A DNA stretch of 64,000 bases from Actinospineispora spinosispora DSM 44797. GTDB taxonomy: Bacteria > Actinomycetota > Actinomycetes > Mycobacteriales > Pseudonocardiaceae. This document shows, one piece after another, positions 36,301 through 44,229 of this stretch. Below the pieces are notes generated by a model. That model ran no database searches, was not told the origin of the DNA, and saw nothing but the letters and a program-made list of their open reading frames with translations. The stretch is from assembly GCF_000429025.1 (NCBI RefSeq), contig NZ_AUBB01000039.1, positions 1 to 64,000 of the forward strand. Direction: 5' to 3'. Within the stretch, counting starts at the first letter, position 1. Every line of letters starts with the position of its first letter. Position numbers and translations under genes: made by a program.

Positions 36301-37271
36301 TGGGTGTCGAGGTAGTCGCCGTAGAGGGTGACCCCGCCGACCGGGTCACCCTCCCTGGCCGGTGACGCCTGGTCGAACCCGCAGATGAGGCCGTGCTCGG
36401 CGTACCAGGCGTCCTGCTGGTCGAAGAACGCGGAGCGCGCCAGCGCGGCCCGGTGGGACTGGTAGTCGCGGCGAACCCGAGCGGACCCGACGTCGTCGCC
36501 CTCCCACAGCGAGCCGAGCACGGGCACGAGGTCATAGCCGTGCGCCTCGCGGAACGTCTGGGCGAACTCGCTGCCCCAGGTCGGCAGCGGTGGCAGCTCG
36601 TCCTGGAAGAAGCCGCCGATCGCACTGCCGAACCAGTGCCCGACCGCACGGTCCAGCGTGCCGTGGACCTGGTCGAACAGCGCGGCACAGGCCTTCAGTG
36701 AGAAGTAGTCGAAACCCCGGGGCCCGGAGTGAAACAGCGTCAGTGCCGCCGCGCCACCCGACCAGCGAGCGTGCCCGTCGGTGAGCGGCACACGGTGGCG
36801 TACCCCGTCCCGGGTCTCGGCGACGGCGCTCAGCGCGGTGTGGCCGGCCGGCGGGGCGAGCACGAGCTCAGCGCCGTCGGCGCCGTGCGCGATCGTGCGG
36901 TGCAGCGCCTGCCCGGCGAAATCCGGGTTCCCGGCGATGAGCCGACCTTGGAAGTTGGCGCCGGAGAACCCGATCTGGTCGTACATCCAGAGCGTGAACC
37001 CCAGCTCGTGCGCGTCGGCGCAGGCCTGGTCCAGCAGCGCCACCCAACGGTCGGACAGGAACGGGGGATCGTCGGCGAGTGACCCGAACATCGGCCCGGT
37101 CGGGGCCAGGCACATCACCACCGCCTGTCGAACGCCCTGGGCGACGAGCTGTTCGAGCTGCCATCGAAGACGCTGTGAGGTGACCGGTGCGCCGCTCCAC
37201 CACCAGATCGGCAGAGGCCCGAACTCGGGACCGGGGTGGGAGAACCGGTCGAGGAAGGACGACGAGCTCAC
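33327..37271 (-). CDS. large glycoside hydrolase, GH106-like
   Basis: A 1314-aa protein. The N-terminal half resembles GH106 alpha-L-rhamnosidases: FGPLPIWWWSGAPVT at the start, LWMYDQIGFSGANFQ, FFQDELPPLPTWG and TWIEAFHSSGWGG lie where the family has its barrel. The C-terminal half has several beta-sandwich modules (GGRVAVRTLLTLPERGG; RAVLHLGDVRGTADVLVNG) of the galactose-binding type. No signal peptide is seen. The GTG at 37271 overlaps the MFS stop (GTGA), and its own stop overlaps the GH78 start. GH106 and GH78 differ in linkage preference, so together they could strip a branched rhamnoside. Family call is by pattern, moderately sure. Confidence 0.75.
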   Translation of the reverse strand: MSSSSFLDRFSHPGPEFGPLPIWWWSGAPVTSQRLRWQLEQLVAQGVRQAVVMCLAPTGPMFGSLADDPPFLSDRWVALLDQACADAHELGFTLWMYDQIGFSGANFQGRLIAGNPDFAGQALHRTIAHGADGAELVLAPPAGHTALSAVAETRDGVRHRVPLTDGHARWSGGAAALTLFHSGPRGFDYFSLKACAALFDQVHGTLDRAVGHWFGSAIGGFFQDELPPLPTWGSEFAQTFREAHGYDLVPVLGSLWEGDDVGSARVRRDYQSHRAALARSAFFDQQDAWYAEHGLICGFDQASPAREGDPVGGVTLYGDYLDTHSGYGAPGNDHWGDAKVHSSLAHANGHRRTWIEAFHSSGWGGTLEETYDWLAPFLRRGANLYNPHAVYYSTVGGWWEWAAPSTCWRQPYWPAYHVFAGAVSRLCSVLTAGTHVCDTILVSPTSTAQAYLTFDGPLAPARASTECFHALNGVDAWFAEKPGVLERAGLDHDTFDEATVASGEVTAEGMRVGDEVYRTVVLPRPAALLTTTARTLIRFAESGGTVLCVGGAPELFLGEGHRENAEIASRFADAVRSGVIRLVPDAEQVPAEVVRGSVRIEADAPCLVRRDGDTYLVALMAHDDVTGTSAPIVELDERDWPETGFPWTEYWSQLRDTGYRFVPVGERRATVRVRGLPPSAVQQWDPRTGYRTGLTVTRSSDGWSVEVPFEDGSVALVVIGNDLRSPTRTAPGAVECSTDLRGPWTLSAESTLDNQWGDLAAERRGGTLPIEVWRFEHASGDDPEQWQPAIAGFGPFAQVRGPGSDEWTDASWSLARGIHNDPIHTEPLGPKGYVPEDFLDWRSVPAGGRVAVRTLLTLPERGGLHLAVGANAARRVFVDDIELDGDDGSHQSFHLLPEHTRARRVMLRIELVADVDGPVRASFAVIDDVAGYRRPEWISAEQPSVGRSVDLTTALDLADPLADGVVLVASDGPCSVLVNDVEVGRQGDFNPYPGHREIRVHPYDLTSHLRAGPNSVTLRLTCVGGRATAASLDSEPRHRRGAGLITGSHWSARLDGVEVPVQPRRDSDRDPRTRCAWRRPHPLPSADWLEPRRIGDGVERLIPDAHGAGPRTEWLRFPAPLGTLRLRVPTSLPVRASIDGVDHHVERGVISLPGPLAATTPVLLCFDAVDGRGGGALLDGAVEAVTGEVEVPAATFPPWEDLGLSGLGGLVRYRTTVHHNPSGPPTRAVLHLGDVRGTADVLVNGILVDQLAWGPWRSELTDALRPGDNALEIVVRGTLAGYLEHASPTTAITAGQTRTGLFGPVRIDHHQGQA

Positions 37272-38560
37272 GCGGCCGCACGCTCCGACTCGATCCGCTC
37301 GAGCGACTTACCGACCGTGTCCGGCATGAAGAAGAACCCGATGATCCCACTGATCAGCAGGAACAGCGCCAGCAGCGCGGCCACCGGCTTGATTCCGGTG
37401 CTCGCCAGCATCGGCACGAGGAAGCTCCACACGCCGAGGACGACCCGGGCCACCCCGAAGGTGAGCCCCTGCGCGGTACCCCTCAGCAGCGTGGGGAACA
37501 GCTCCTGGCTGAACACCTTGTAGAACGCCTCGCCGGCGATCGAGCAGCCGACGTTGAACAGCACGATGTTGGCGATGATGACCGGAATGCTGAAGGGAAG
37601 TACCAGGTAGAGCGCGAACGCGACGATCTGGAGCACCGAGCCGACACCCCAGAGCACCTTGCGGGTCCGGTGACTGCGGTCGGACAACGGCATGAACACG
37701 AACGTGATGGTCAGGATGCAGATGACGAAACCCGCGCAGGCGAGCGCCACCCCGGCCGCCTGGCTACCGGCATGCAGGGTCTCGACGACGTACGGTGTGA
37801 ACAGACCGGCGGTACCCGCGGCGAGCCCCCAGAACACGTAGATCCCCGACGTCCAGCCCAGCGCTCGCAGGTTCGCGCCGCTGAACAGCGCACGCACGCT
37901 CGACGCGGCCGTCCTCGTCTTCCCCGCCGCGGTCTTCCACCGTGCCGACTCGACCATGCCTCGCCGCAGCGCCCAGGTCACCACGGCGACCAGGAACAGA
38001 TGCAGGAAGACGATGCGGATGCCGAGCAGTCCCAGCGGGGACAGGATGAGCGCGAGGATCAGGACGACGGCGGGCCCTGCCGACCAGGCGACCTGGGTCA
38101 GCCCCATGAGCTTCGCCCTGGCCTTGGTGGGGGAGAACTCACCGACCAGTGCGAGCGAGGTCGGGACGTCGGCGCCGACCGCGATGCCGATCACCAGGAC
38201 ACCGGCGAACAGCATCGCGGCGTTGAGCGAGCCCGCGATGCACAGCGTGCCCAGTGCATAGACCAGCAGGTCCCATTTGTAGATCCGTTTGCGCCCGAGC
38301 TTGTCGCCCAGCCGCCCGCCGATGAACGCCCCGATCGCGGCACCGATCGCGTTCGGGCCGATCGCGGCGAGCACTCCGACACCGGAGTTGCCCAGCCCCA
38401 GCTCGCTCTGGAACAGGGTCAGGCCGGCGCCCAGCGCGACGATCGACCCGGCGTCCAGATAGGAGGCCATGCCGGCGAGGACCGACCACTTCCACTGCTG
38501 GCGGGTGATCCCGCCGCTCTCCTCGACCTCATCGGACGTTGTCGCCTGGTGGGCGGTCAT
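37268..38560 (-). CDS. MFS sugar transporter, probable rhamnose/rhamnoside importer
   Basis: A 430-aa protein with 12 hydrophobic helices and the MFS sugar-porter motif GGRLGDKLGRKRIYK in the loop between helices 2 and 3. It belongs to the major facilitator superfamily and should import a sugar or oligosaccharide by proton symport. The start is ATG 38560 with GAGGGG upstream. It is the first gene of the operon with two rhamnosidases, and a LacI-type operator (38606-38617) with a matching promoter lies upstream. Substrate is inferred from this context. Confidence 0.85.
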   Translation of the reverse strand: MTAHQATTSDEVEESGGITRQQWKWSVLAGMASYLDAGSIVALGAGLTLFQSELGLGNSGVGVLAAIGPNAIGAAIGAFIGGRLGDKLGRKRIYKWDLLVYALGTLCIAGSLNAAMLFAGVLVIGIAVGADVPTSLALVGEFSPTKARAKLMGLTQVAWSAGPAVVLILALILSPLGLLGIRIVFLHLFLVAVVTWALRRGMVESARWKTAAGKTRTAASSVRALFSGANLRALGWTSGIYVFWGLAAGTAGLFTPYVVETLHAGSQAAGVALACAGFVICILTITFVFMPLSDRSHRTRKVLWGVGSVLQIVAFALYLVLPFSIPVIIANIVLFNVGCSIAGEAFYKVFSQELFPTLLRGTAQGLTFGVARVVLGVWSFLVPMLASTGIKPVAALLALFLLISGIIGFFFMPDTVGKSLERIESERAAA

Positions 38561-38605
38561 CGGGCACCCCTCGTCGCCGGTGACGGGCAAGTGAACGATA
38601 CGAAT

Positions 38606-38617
38606 TGAAACGTATCA
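38606..38617. promoter_or_regulatory. LacI-type operator upstream of the MFS-rhamnosidase operon
   Basis: TGAAACGTATCA differs at one position from the perfect palindrome TGAAACGTTTCA at 45397-45408, in front of the rhamnose isomerase gene. It lies 8 bp downstream of a -10-like element on the minus strand, where a bound repressor would block initiation. Confidence 0.7.
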
Positions 38618-38624
38618 ATCGCGG

Positions 38625-38653
38625 AGCGTAGTGAACCGTGACCCAGCTAGCAA
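38625..38653 (-). promoter_or_regulatory. candidate SigA-type promoter of the MFS-rhamnosidase operon
   Basis: On the minus strand, TTGCTA (38653-38648), a 17-bp spacer and TACGCT (38630-38625) resemble -35 and -10 boxes. The LacI operator follows immediately downstream. Confidence 0.45.
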
Positions 38654-38686
38654 CCACCAGTTCACCCGAGCGACACGAGCCGACGT

Positions 38687-38754
38687 CCATGATCAGCACC
38701 GCCTCAGGGCTGTTCCGGGGCGCGGAAACAGCCTTCAGACGGTGGTGATCATGG
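38687..38754 (-). terminator. 68-bp imperfect hairpin after ufaA1
   Basis: From CCATGATCAGCACCG at 38687 to its near-complement ending at 38754, the outer 28 bp pair with four mismatches; the inner part (38708-38717 with 38723-38733) pairs with one bulge. It lies 14 bp beyond the ufaA1 stop on that strand and upstream of the MFS promoter. Confidence 0.6.
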
Positions 38755-38767
38755 GTTGGGCGCGGTG

Positions 38768-40030
38768 TCAGGTGCGGGTGAGGGCCAGCTGGTGGACGTC
38801 CAGGTAGCCGACCCGGAAACCGGCCTCGCAGTAGGCGAGGTAGAACTCCCACATGCGGCGGAACGTGTCGTCGAAGCCGAGCTCGCGGACCTGGCGCCAG
38901 TTGGCCAGGAACGTCTCCCGCCAGTTCTCCAGGGTGCGCGCGTAGTGCTGGCCGAAGGCCATCCGCTCGACGACCCGCAGCCCGGTGTTCTCGGTCAGTG
39001 ACTGTTCGATCGCGGTCATCGAGGGGATCAGACCGCCGGGGAACACGTACTTGTGGATCCAGGTGTAGTTGTCCCTGGTGGCGAGCATCCGGTCGTGCGG
39101 CATCGTGATCGACTGCAGTCCGATCCGGCCGCCGGGCGCGAGGAGGCGCTCCAGAGCCGTGAAGTACGTCGGCCAGTGGCGCATCCCGACGGCCTCGATC
39201 ATCTCGACGCTCACGACCGCGTCGTAGCTGCCCTGCGCCTCCCGGTAGTCACGCAGCAGGACCTGCACCCGGTCGCCGACACCCGCCGTCGCGATCCTGG
39301 CCTCGGCCAGATGGCGCTGTTCCGCCGAGATCGTCAGCGAGGTGACCCGCGCGCCGCGTTGGGCCGCGCGGATTGCGAGCGCTCCCCAGCCGGTTCCGAT
39401 CTCCAGGATGTGCTGCCCGGCTCGGACACCCGCGAGGTCGAGGACCGAGTCGATCTTCGCACGCTGGGCGTCCGCCAGCTGTTCCGTCCCGTCCTCGACG
39501 TCGGTGAACAGTGCCGAGGAGTAGCTCATCGTCTCGTCGAGGAACGCTGCGAACAACTCGTTCGACAGGTCGTAGTGGCGGTGGATGTTCTCCCGTGCCC
39601 CGGTGATCGTGTTGTCCTCCTCAGGCGGTGTGTGCGCCACGGCCCACCGACGCAGCCGTTGGAACGTCGGGGGGATCAATGTGGCGAGGCGCGCCGCGAA
39701 CGGGGTCAGGAGGTCCGCGAGCTCCGGGCTGGTCCAGTCGCCGACCATGTACGACTCACCGAACCCGATGTTGCCGTGCTCGCCGAGACGGTGGAAGAAC
39801 GCCGAGGGTCGATGCAGCCGCATGAGCGGTGACTCGGGGCCGCCGGCACCGAGGACCTCACCGTCGGGCAGCGTCACCCGCACTTCGAGTCGCCGGACCG
39901 CCCTGCGGAACAACGCCTCGGCGATCCTGGCCCTGGCCGGGGTGTGTGGCACTGCCGCGAGCCCTGGCCAGACGCCCTCGTTCGGCCGGGGCACGGCCCG
40001 GGGGAGCAGTCGGTCCGGTGTGCTGGTCAT
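38768..40030 (-). CDS. ufaA1: cyclopropane-fatty-acyl-phospholipid synthase family, UfaA1-like
   Basis: A 420-aa SAM-dependent enzyme of the Cfa/UfaA1 group. HYDLSNELFAAFLDETMSYS and the SAM motif ILEIGTGWGALAIRAA (about 190-205) are diagnostic, and VEMIEAVG and YIHKYVFPGG-like segments follow. It methylates double bonds of membrane phospholipid acyl chains; the mycobacterial homologue makes 10-methyl (tuberculostearic-type) chains or their precursor. The start is ATG 40030 after AGGAGAG and overlaps the DUF1365 stop by 4 bp. It ends the fasciclin-FAD-DUF1365-ufaA1 operon of the SigK cassette. Confidence 0.88.
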   Translation of the reverse strand: MTSTPDRLLPRAVPRPNEGVWPGLAAVPHTPARARIAEALFRRAVRRLEVRVTLPDGEVLGAGGPESPLMRLHRPSAFFHRLGEHGNIGFGESYMVGDWTSPELADLLTPFAARLATLIPPTFQRLRRWAVAHTPPEEDNTITGARENIHRHYDLSNELFAAFLDETMSYSSALFTDVEDGTEQLADAQRAKIDSVLDLAGVRAGQHILEIGTGWGALAIRAAQRGARVTSLTISAEQRHLAEARIATAGVGDRVQVLLRDYREAQGSYDAVVSVEMIEAVGMRHWPTYFTALERLLAPGGRIGLQSITMPHDRMLATRDNYTWIHKYVFPGGLIPSMTAIEQSLTENTGLRVVERMAFGQHYARTLENWRETFLANWRQVRELGFDDTFRRMWEFYLAYCEAGFRVGYLDVHQLALTRT

Positions 40031-40743
40031 CGTGTGCTCTCCTGTGCTGTTCTCCTGGGCGTGAGCGGATAACCGCGCAGCCACATCGCGATGCCGTGTC
40101 GTCGGATCAGCGCCCAGATGCGCTGGGGCATCAGGGGCCTGCGCAGCAGGAGCCGCAGCAGCTCGCGGGTGGTCGCCGGTCTGCGCCTGCCGTTGATCGA
40201 CGCCGCGAGTACCGCGGCGCCGTTCTGGCGCAACGTCACGGTGACCGCCAGCCGTTCGCCGGGGCGGGGCAGCGACATCTCGTAGTGACCGTCGAGGGTG
40301 AGGAACGGGGACACGTAGAAGTCCTTGGCGACCTCGGCCTTACCCGAGCGGTCCGGGTGGAGCAGGTACCGGTGGCGTTCGCCGTAGGTGTTGTGCACCT
40401 CCGCGACCACACAGGCGGGCTCTCCTCCGGGCCGGTGGCACCAGTAGACGGTCAGCGGGTTGAACACGTAACCGAGAACCCGGGCTCCGGCCAGCATCAA
40501 CACCTGCCCCCCGGCCAGGTCGATGCCCTCCCCGGCGAGGTAGGTGTCCAGGTTGGACCGGATCGAACGCGTCGGATCGCCGACGTGGTCGGCCGCGCGG
40601 AACCCGGCGAACGGCCGGAGCCACCACGGCAGCTCGGGCAGTGCATCCAGGTCCACCAGCCACAGGTAGATGCCGTGCCGGAACCCGCGCCGTGGGCCGA
40701 GGGTCCGCTCGTGCGTGACCCTCGCGTCGTAGAGCGCCGTCAC
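40027..40743 (-). CDS. DUF1365 protein
   Basis: A 238-aa protein of the DUF1365 family, recognised from YDARVTHERTLGPRRGFRH, the segment VFNPLTVYWCHRPGGEP and EVHNTYGERHRYLLHPD. Its function is unknown, but it is regularly found between an FAD amine-oxidase-like protein and a Cfa-type synthase, as here, and is thought to help modify unsaturated acyl chains. The GTG at 40743 overlaps the FAD gene stop (GTGA). Corresponds to Rv0448c in the mycobacterial sigK locus. Confidence 0.85.
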   Translation of the reverse strand: MTALYDARVTHERTLGPRRGFRHGIYLWLVDLDALPELPWWLRPFAGFRAADHVGDPTRSIRSNLDTYLAGEGIDLAGGQVLMLAGARVLGYVFNPLTVYWCHRPGGEPACVVAEVHNTYGERHRYLLHPDRSGKAEVAKDFYVSPFLTLDGHYEMSLPRPGERLAVTVTLRQNGAAVLAASINGRRRPATTRELLRLLLRRPLMPQRIWALIRRHGIAMWLRGYPLTPRRTAQESTR

Positions 40744-42014
40744 CAGGTGACCCCGAAGGCCTCGGCCGCCCGCACGCCGGACGCGCAACCGTCCTCGTGG
40801 AACCCCCACCCGTGATAGGCACCGGCGAACGCGGTCGTCGCGCTCGTGAGGGAGGGAAGCCGTCGTTGCGCGGCCACCGACTCGGGGGTGTAGACCGGAT
40901 GGTCGTAGGTCATGCGCGCGATGACCGCGTCGGGCGCGATCCGGGACGAACCGTTCAGGGTCACGATGTACGGCTCCGGCGTCGATATCCGTTGCAGCCG
41001 GTTCATGTGGTAGCTCACCAGCACCGGATCGGACGAGCTGGCGCAGTCGGTCTTCAGGTAGTTCCAGGACGCGCCCGCGCGGCGCGGCAGTACCGAGTCG
41101 TCGCTGTGCAGCCAGGTCTCGTTGCGCGAGTACCTGAACGCGCCGAGCACCGAACGCTCCGCCGTGGTCGGATCATCGAGCAGCTCGAGTGCCTGGTCGG
41201 GGTGAGTGGCGACGACCACGTGGTCGAACCGGTGGTCGGTGTCGTCGGCGTCGCGGATGCACACCCCGCCCTCGGACCGGCGCACCGACCGCACCGGGGT
41301 CGACACCGCCACGGCGGTGAGCCCCTTGACCGCGCGTTCGACGTATCGATGCGAGCCACCGACCACCGTGCGCCACGTGGGCGAGCCGGTGACCGACAAC
41401 AGCCCGTGATGGTCGAGGAACTCGAACAGGTAGCGCGCCGGGTAGCGGGCGGACAGCTCGGCGTCGGTCGACCACACCGCGGAGACGACCGGCAGGATGA
41501 AGTGGTCGATGAAGTACCGCGAGTAGCGGCCCTCGGCCAGGAACTCGGCGAGCGTCATGTCGTCCGAGGTGCCCAGTGCCCGCCGGGCCTGCCGGTGGAA
41601 GCGCGGCACCTCGGCCAGCATGCGCAGGTACCGAGGCCGCAGCAGGTTCGACCGCCCGGGGGCGGAGCGCGGGAACAGCCCTCGAAGTCCCCGCGCTCCG
41701 CTGTATTCCAGCCCGCACCCGTCGCACCGGACGCTCATCGACATCTCGGCGTCCTGCGTCGCCACCCTGAGCTCGCCGAACAGCCGCAGCAGGTTCGGGT
41801 AGGTGCGCTCGTTGTGCACGATGAAGCCGCTGTCGACGAAGGCGCTGCTGCCGTCGAGCGTCTCCAGCTCATGGGTGTGCGCGTGGCCACCCAACCGGGA
41901 GTCCGCCTCGAACAGGGTCACGTCGAAGCGACGTTGCAGAAGGTAGGCGGCGGTGAGTCCGGCCACGCCGCTGCCCACCACCGCCATCTTCGCTCGCGCG
42001 GGCTGGTCGGCCAT
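40740..42014 (-). CDS. FAD-dependent amine-oxidase-like oxidoreductase of the SigK cassette
   Basis: A 424-aa flavoprotein with the dinucleotide motif VGSGVAGLTAAYLLQ (about 12-26) and LGGHAHTHELETLDG. The C-terminal FAD segment AGAYHGWGFHEDGCASG is typical of the proteins encoded beside DUF1365 and Cfa (Rv0449c-like). The reaction is not established; it probably acts on the same lipid substrate as its partners. Its start at 42014 overlaps the fasciclin stop by one base, so the four genes from fasciclin to ufaA1 form one unit. Confidence 0.85.
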   Translation of the reverse strand: MADQPARAKMAVVGSGVAGLTAAYLLQRRFDVTLFEADSRLGGHAHTHELETLDGSSAFVDSGFIVHNERTYPNLLRLFGELRVATQDAEMSMSVRCDGCGLEYSGARGLRGLFPRSAPGRSNLLRPRYLRMLAEVPRFHRQARRALGTSDDMTLAEFLAEGRYSRYFIDHFILPVVSAVWSTDAELSARYPARYLFEFLDHHGLLSVTGSPTWRTVVGGSHRYVERAVKGLTAVAVSTPVRSVRRSEGGVCIRDADDTDHRFDHVVVATHPDQALELLDDPTTAERSVLGAFRYSRNETWLHSDDSVLPRRAGASWNYLKTDCASSSDPVLVSYHMNRLQRISTPEPYIVTLNGSSRIAPDAVIARMTYDHPVYTPESVAAQRRLPSLTSATTAFAGAYHGWGFHEDGCASGVRAAEAFGVTW

Positions 42015-42652
42015 CAGCCGGCGGGGGTCGCGGCCGGCGGCATCAGCACGCTGTCGACGATGTAGACGGTCGCGTTGGCGGTCTGCACGTTTCCGCAGAT
42101 CACGTGGCTCTCGCCGTTCACGGTGAAGTCCTGCCCGGAGCCGGTCGTCTTGAGGGTGGCGCCCTCGAGCGTCTTGAAGTCACCCGAGGCCAGGTCCGCC
42201 GGGGTGATCTTCTGGCCGACGACGTGGTAGGTCAGGACCTTCTTGAGCATGGCGTCGTCAGCCAGCACCTTGTTGAGGCTGGCCGGCGGGATCTTGTCGA
42301 ACGCCGAGTTGGCCGGTGCGAAGACGGTGATGTCCTTCGCGCCGTTCAGGGTGTCCACCAGCTGCGCCTTCTTGACCGCTGTGACCAGGGTGGACAGCAC
42401 GGGGTTGTGGCTTGCGGCGGTGGCGACCGGGTCCGTGGCCATGCCCTGGAAGCTGCCCGGTCCGGTGGTGGGTACGGCACTGCACGCGTCACCGAACTGG
42501 CCGGCGGCCGCGGACTCGGTGGTGCTGGGTGCCGCGGCCATGGAGCTGGTCATCGGTGCGGCGGAGCTGGGCTGTTCGCTGCTGCCGCACGCGCTGAGGC
42601 CGAGCACGGCCGCCGTGATGCTCGTGGCGATCAGGATGTTCTTGGTACGCAT
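42014..42652 (-). CDS. fasciclin-domain lipoprotein (MPT83/MPT70-like)
   Basis: A 212-aa secreted lipoprotein. The N-terminus MRTKNILIATSITAAVLGLS is a signal peptide with lipobox L-S-A-C at 19-22. A low-complexity Ser/Ala/Pro linker follows, then one FAS1 domain (about 75-205) with TVFAPANSAFDKIP and VLTYHVVGQKIT. FAS1 proteins mediate adhesion or surface interactions; MPT70/MPT83 are the SigK-controlled homologues in mycobacteria. The start is ATG 42652 after AGAGGAA. A SigK-like promoter sits 60 bp upstream on the minus strand. Confidence 0.9.
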   Translation of the reverse strand: MRTKNILIATSITAAVLGLSACGSSEQPSSAAPMTSSMAAAPSTTESAAAGQFGDACSAVPTTGPGSFQGMATDPVATAASHNPVLSTLVTAVKKAQLVDTLNGAKDITVFAPANSAFDKIPPASLNKVLADDAMLKKVLTYHVVGQKITPADLASGDFKTLEGATLKTTGSGQDFTVNGESHVICGNVQTANATVYIVDSVLMPPAATPAG

Positions 42653-42711
42653 GATCGGGTTCCTCTGCGAGGTCTGCATCGCCTCGGCGGGGAGCCGGAC
42701 GGTTACCTTGC

Positions 42712-42741
42712 TACTTCGGAGCCCGTGTCGGTCCGGCTTGG
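42712..42741 (-). promoter_or_regulatory. candidate SigK promoter for the fasciclin operon
   Basis: On the minus strand CCAAGCC (42741-42735), a 16-bp spacer and CGAAGTA (42718-42712). The box sequences and the spacing match the divergent element at 42785-42813 and resemble the mycobacterial SigK promoter (CCATCC and CGAAT boxes, recalled from the literature). Confidence 0.55.
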
Positions 42742-42784
42742 TACTGAGCAAGATTCACTCGTCCGCGCACAGCCCGGCGTGGAA

Positions 42785-42813
42785 CCAATCCATGCCGGCC
42801 GACGGCGCGAATA
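42785..42813 (+). promoter_or_regulatory. candidate autoregulated SigK promoter of sigK-rskA
   Basis: CCAATCC (42785-42791), a 16-bp spacer and CGAATA (42808-42813), 36 bp upstream of the sigK ATG. The same box types and identical spacing occur on the opposite strand at 42712-42741. Confidence 0.6.
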
Positions 42814-42849
42814 CTCACCGGCGAGTCCGGCGGCGAGAGGCGAGAAGTG

Positions 42850-43446
42850 ATGCGAGATTCGGCGTGGCCCGCGCGTCGCGACGACGGGCAGGGTGAACCG
42901 GGGCGCGAGACCGCCGAGGACCTGCTGACCCAGGTGGCCAGGGGTGACGAGGCGGCGTTCGAACGCTTGTATCCCCTGGTCGCGGGGCCGGTGCTGGGCG
43001 TCGTCCGCCGGGTGGTGCGCGACACCGCGCAGACCGAAGAGGTCGCGCAGGAGGTGCTCGTGGAGCTGTGGCGGACCGCGCCCAGGTTCGACCGTGCCAG
43101 GGGCAGCGCGCTGACCTGGGCGCTGACCCTGGCTCATCGGCGCGCGGTGGATCGCGTCCGTTCCGCGCAGGCGCGCACCGACCGGGAGGAGCGGTTCGGG
43201 GCCGAGTCCGGCACCCGCGAGTTCGACGAGGTGGCCGAGACGGTGACCACCAACTTGGAACGTGAGCAGGTCAGACGATGTCTCGGCTCGTTGACGACGC
43301 TGCAGAGGGAGTCGGTCGTGCTGGCCTACTACGGCGGTCGCACCTACAACGAGGTCGCTGAGCTGCTGCGGGCTCCGCTGGGCACCATCAAGACGCGCTT
43401 GCGGGACGGACTCATCCGGCTGCGCGACTGTCTCGGGGTGGCCTGA
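42850..43446 (+). CDS. sigK: ECF sigma factor SigK
   Basis: A 198-aa ECF sigma factor. Region 2 (about 25-95) carries FERLYPLVAGPVLGVVRRVV and TEEVAQEVLVELWR; region 4 (about 140-190) carries LTTLQRESVVLAYYGGRTYN and a helix-turn-helix ending LGTIKTRLRDGL. Assignment to SigK rests on the RskA-type partner directly downstream (TGATG overlap) and the flanking fasciclin and Rv0447-0449c-like genes. RskA would hold it at the membrane until a stress signal triggers proteolysis. ATG 42850 is chosen over GTG 42847. Confidence 0.9.
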   Translation: MRDSAWPARRDDGQGEPGRETAEDLLTQVARGDEAAFERLYPLVAGPVLGVVRRVVRDTAQTEEVAQEVLVELWRTAPRFDRARGSALTWALTLAHRRAVDRVRSAQARTDREERFGAESGTREFDEVAETVTTNLEREQVRRCLGSLTTLQRESVVLAYYGGRTYNEVAELLRAPLGTIKTRLRDGLIRLRDCLGVA

Positions 43447-44207
43447 TGACCAGCCCCGATGTCCACACACTGACCGGTGCGTACGCACTCGACGCACTGG
43501 ACGATTTCGAGCGCCGTCAGTTCGAACGGCACCTCGCCCAGTGCCCGGACTGCGTGGAGGAGGTCGACGAACTCCGCGCCACGGCGGCGCGACTCGCCGT
43601 CGCCGTCACGGAGGTCGCGCCCGACGCCTTCAGGCAGCGCGTCATGGCCGAGGTCGCCACGACCCGTCAGGAGCCGCCCAGCACGACGGCGAGCCCTCGC
43701 CGTGGCCGGCCGGATCGGACGGGCCGGGGGTACGGCTGGGTCGTCCGCCTCGGCGCGGTCGCGGCGGCCGCCGCGGTGGTCGTGTTGAGCGTGGTGGCGG
43801 TGCGCAGCAACCAGGAGCGGGACTCGGTGCAGGCGCAGCTCGACCAGCTACAGGCACGGATCGCCTCGGTACGACAGCTCGCGTCCGCTCCCGATGCGCG
43901 CCGGGACACCGGTGTCGGCGTCCACGGAGGCACCGCGTTCGTGCTGGCGTCGCCCTCGCTGGACAAGGCGATGCTCATGACCTCGGATCTTCCGGCACCG
44001 CCGTCCGGTCACACCTATCAGGCGTGGCTGATCGGCGCGGGCCAGCCACGTTCGGTCGGCCTCGTGACGCCTGTCCAGGCCACCGAGGGTCCGCTGATGT
44101 TCGAGAAGCTGTCCGGCGCGAAGAAGGTGGGTCTGACGATCGAGCCGGAGGGCGGTTCCGAGCAACCGACGACGACCCCGGTGGTCCTCTTCGACATGCC
44201 CAGCTGA
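43446..44207 (+). CDS. rskA: anti-sigma factor RskA
   Basis: A 253-aa single-pass membrane protein. The N-terminal zinc-binding anti-sigma motif is His29-x3-Cys33-x2-Cys36 (HLAQCPDC). A transmembrane helix lies at about 98-120, and the outer domain (about 155-250) has PPSGHTYQAWLIGAGQPRSVG, the RskA C-terminal domain. It binds and silences SigK, and is cleaved stepwise to release it. It overlaps sigK by one base and is convergent with the LacI gene, 22 bp away. Confidence 0.9.
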   Translation: MTSPDVHTLTGAYALDALDDFERRQFERHLAQCPDCVEEVDELRATAARLAVAVTEVAPDAFRQRVMAEVATTRQEPPSTTASPRRGRPDRTGRGYGWVVRLGAVAAAAAVVVLSVVAVRSNQERDSVQAQLDQLQARIASVRQLASAPDARRDTGVGVHGGTAFVLASPSLDKAMLMTSDLPAPPSGHTYQAWLIGAGQPRSVGLVTPVQATEGPLMFEKLSGAKKVGLTIEPEGGSEQPTTTPVVLFDMPS

Positions 44208-44229
44208 GCACCGGTCGGGCGGAGCGGCG

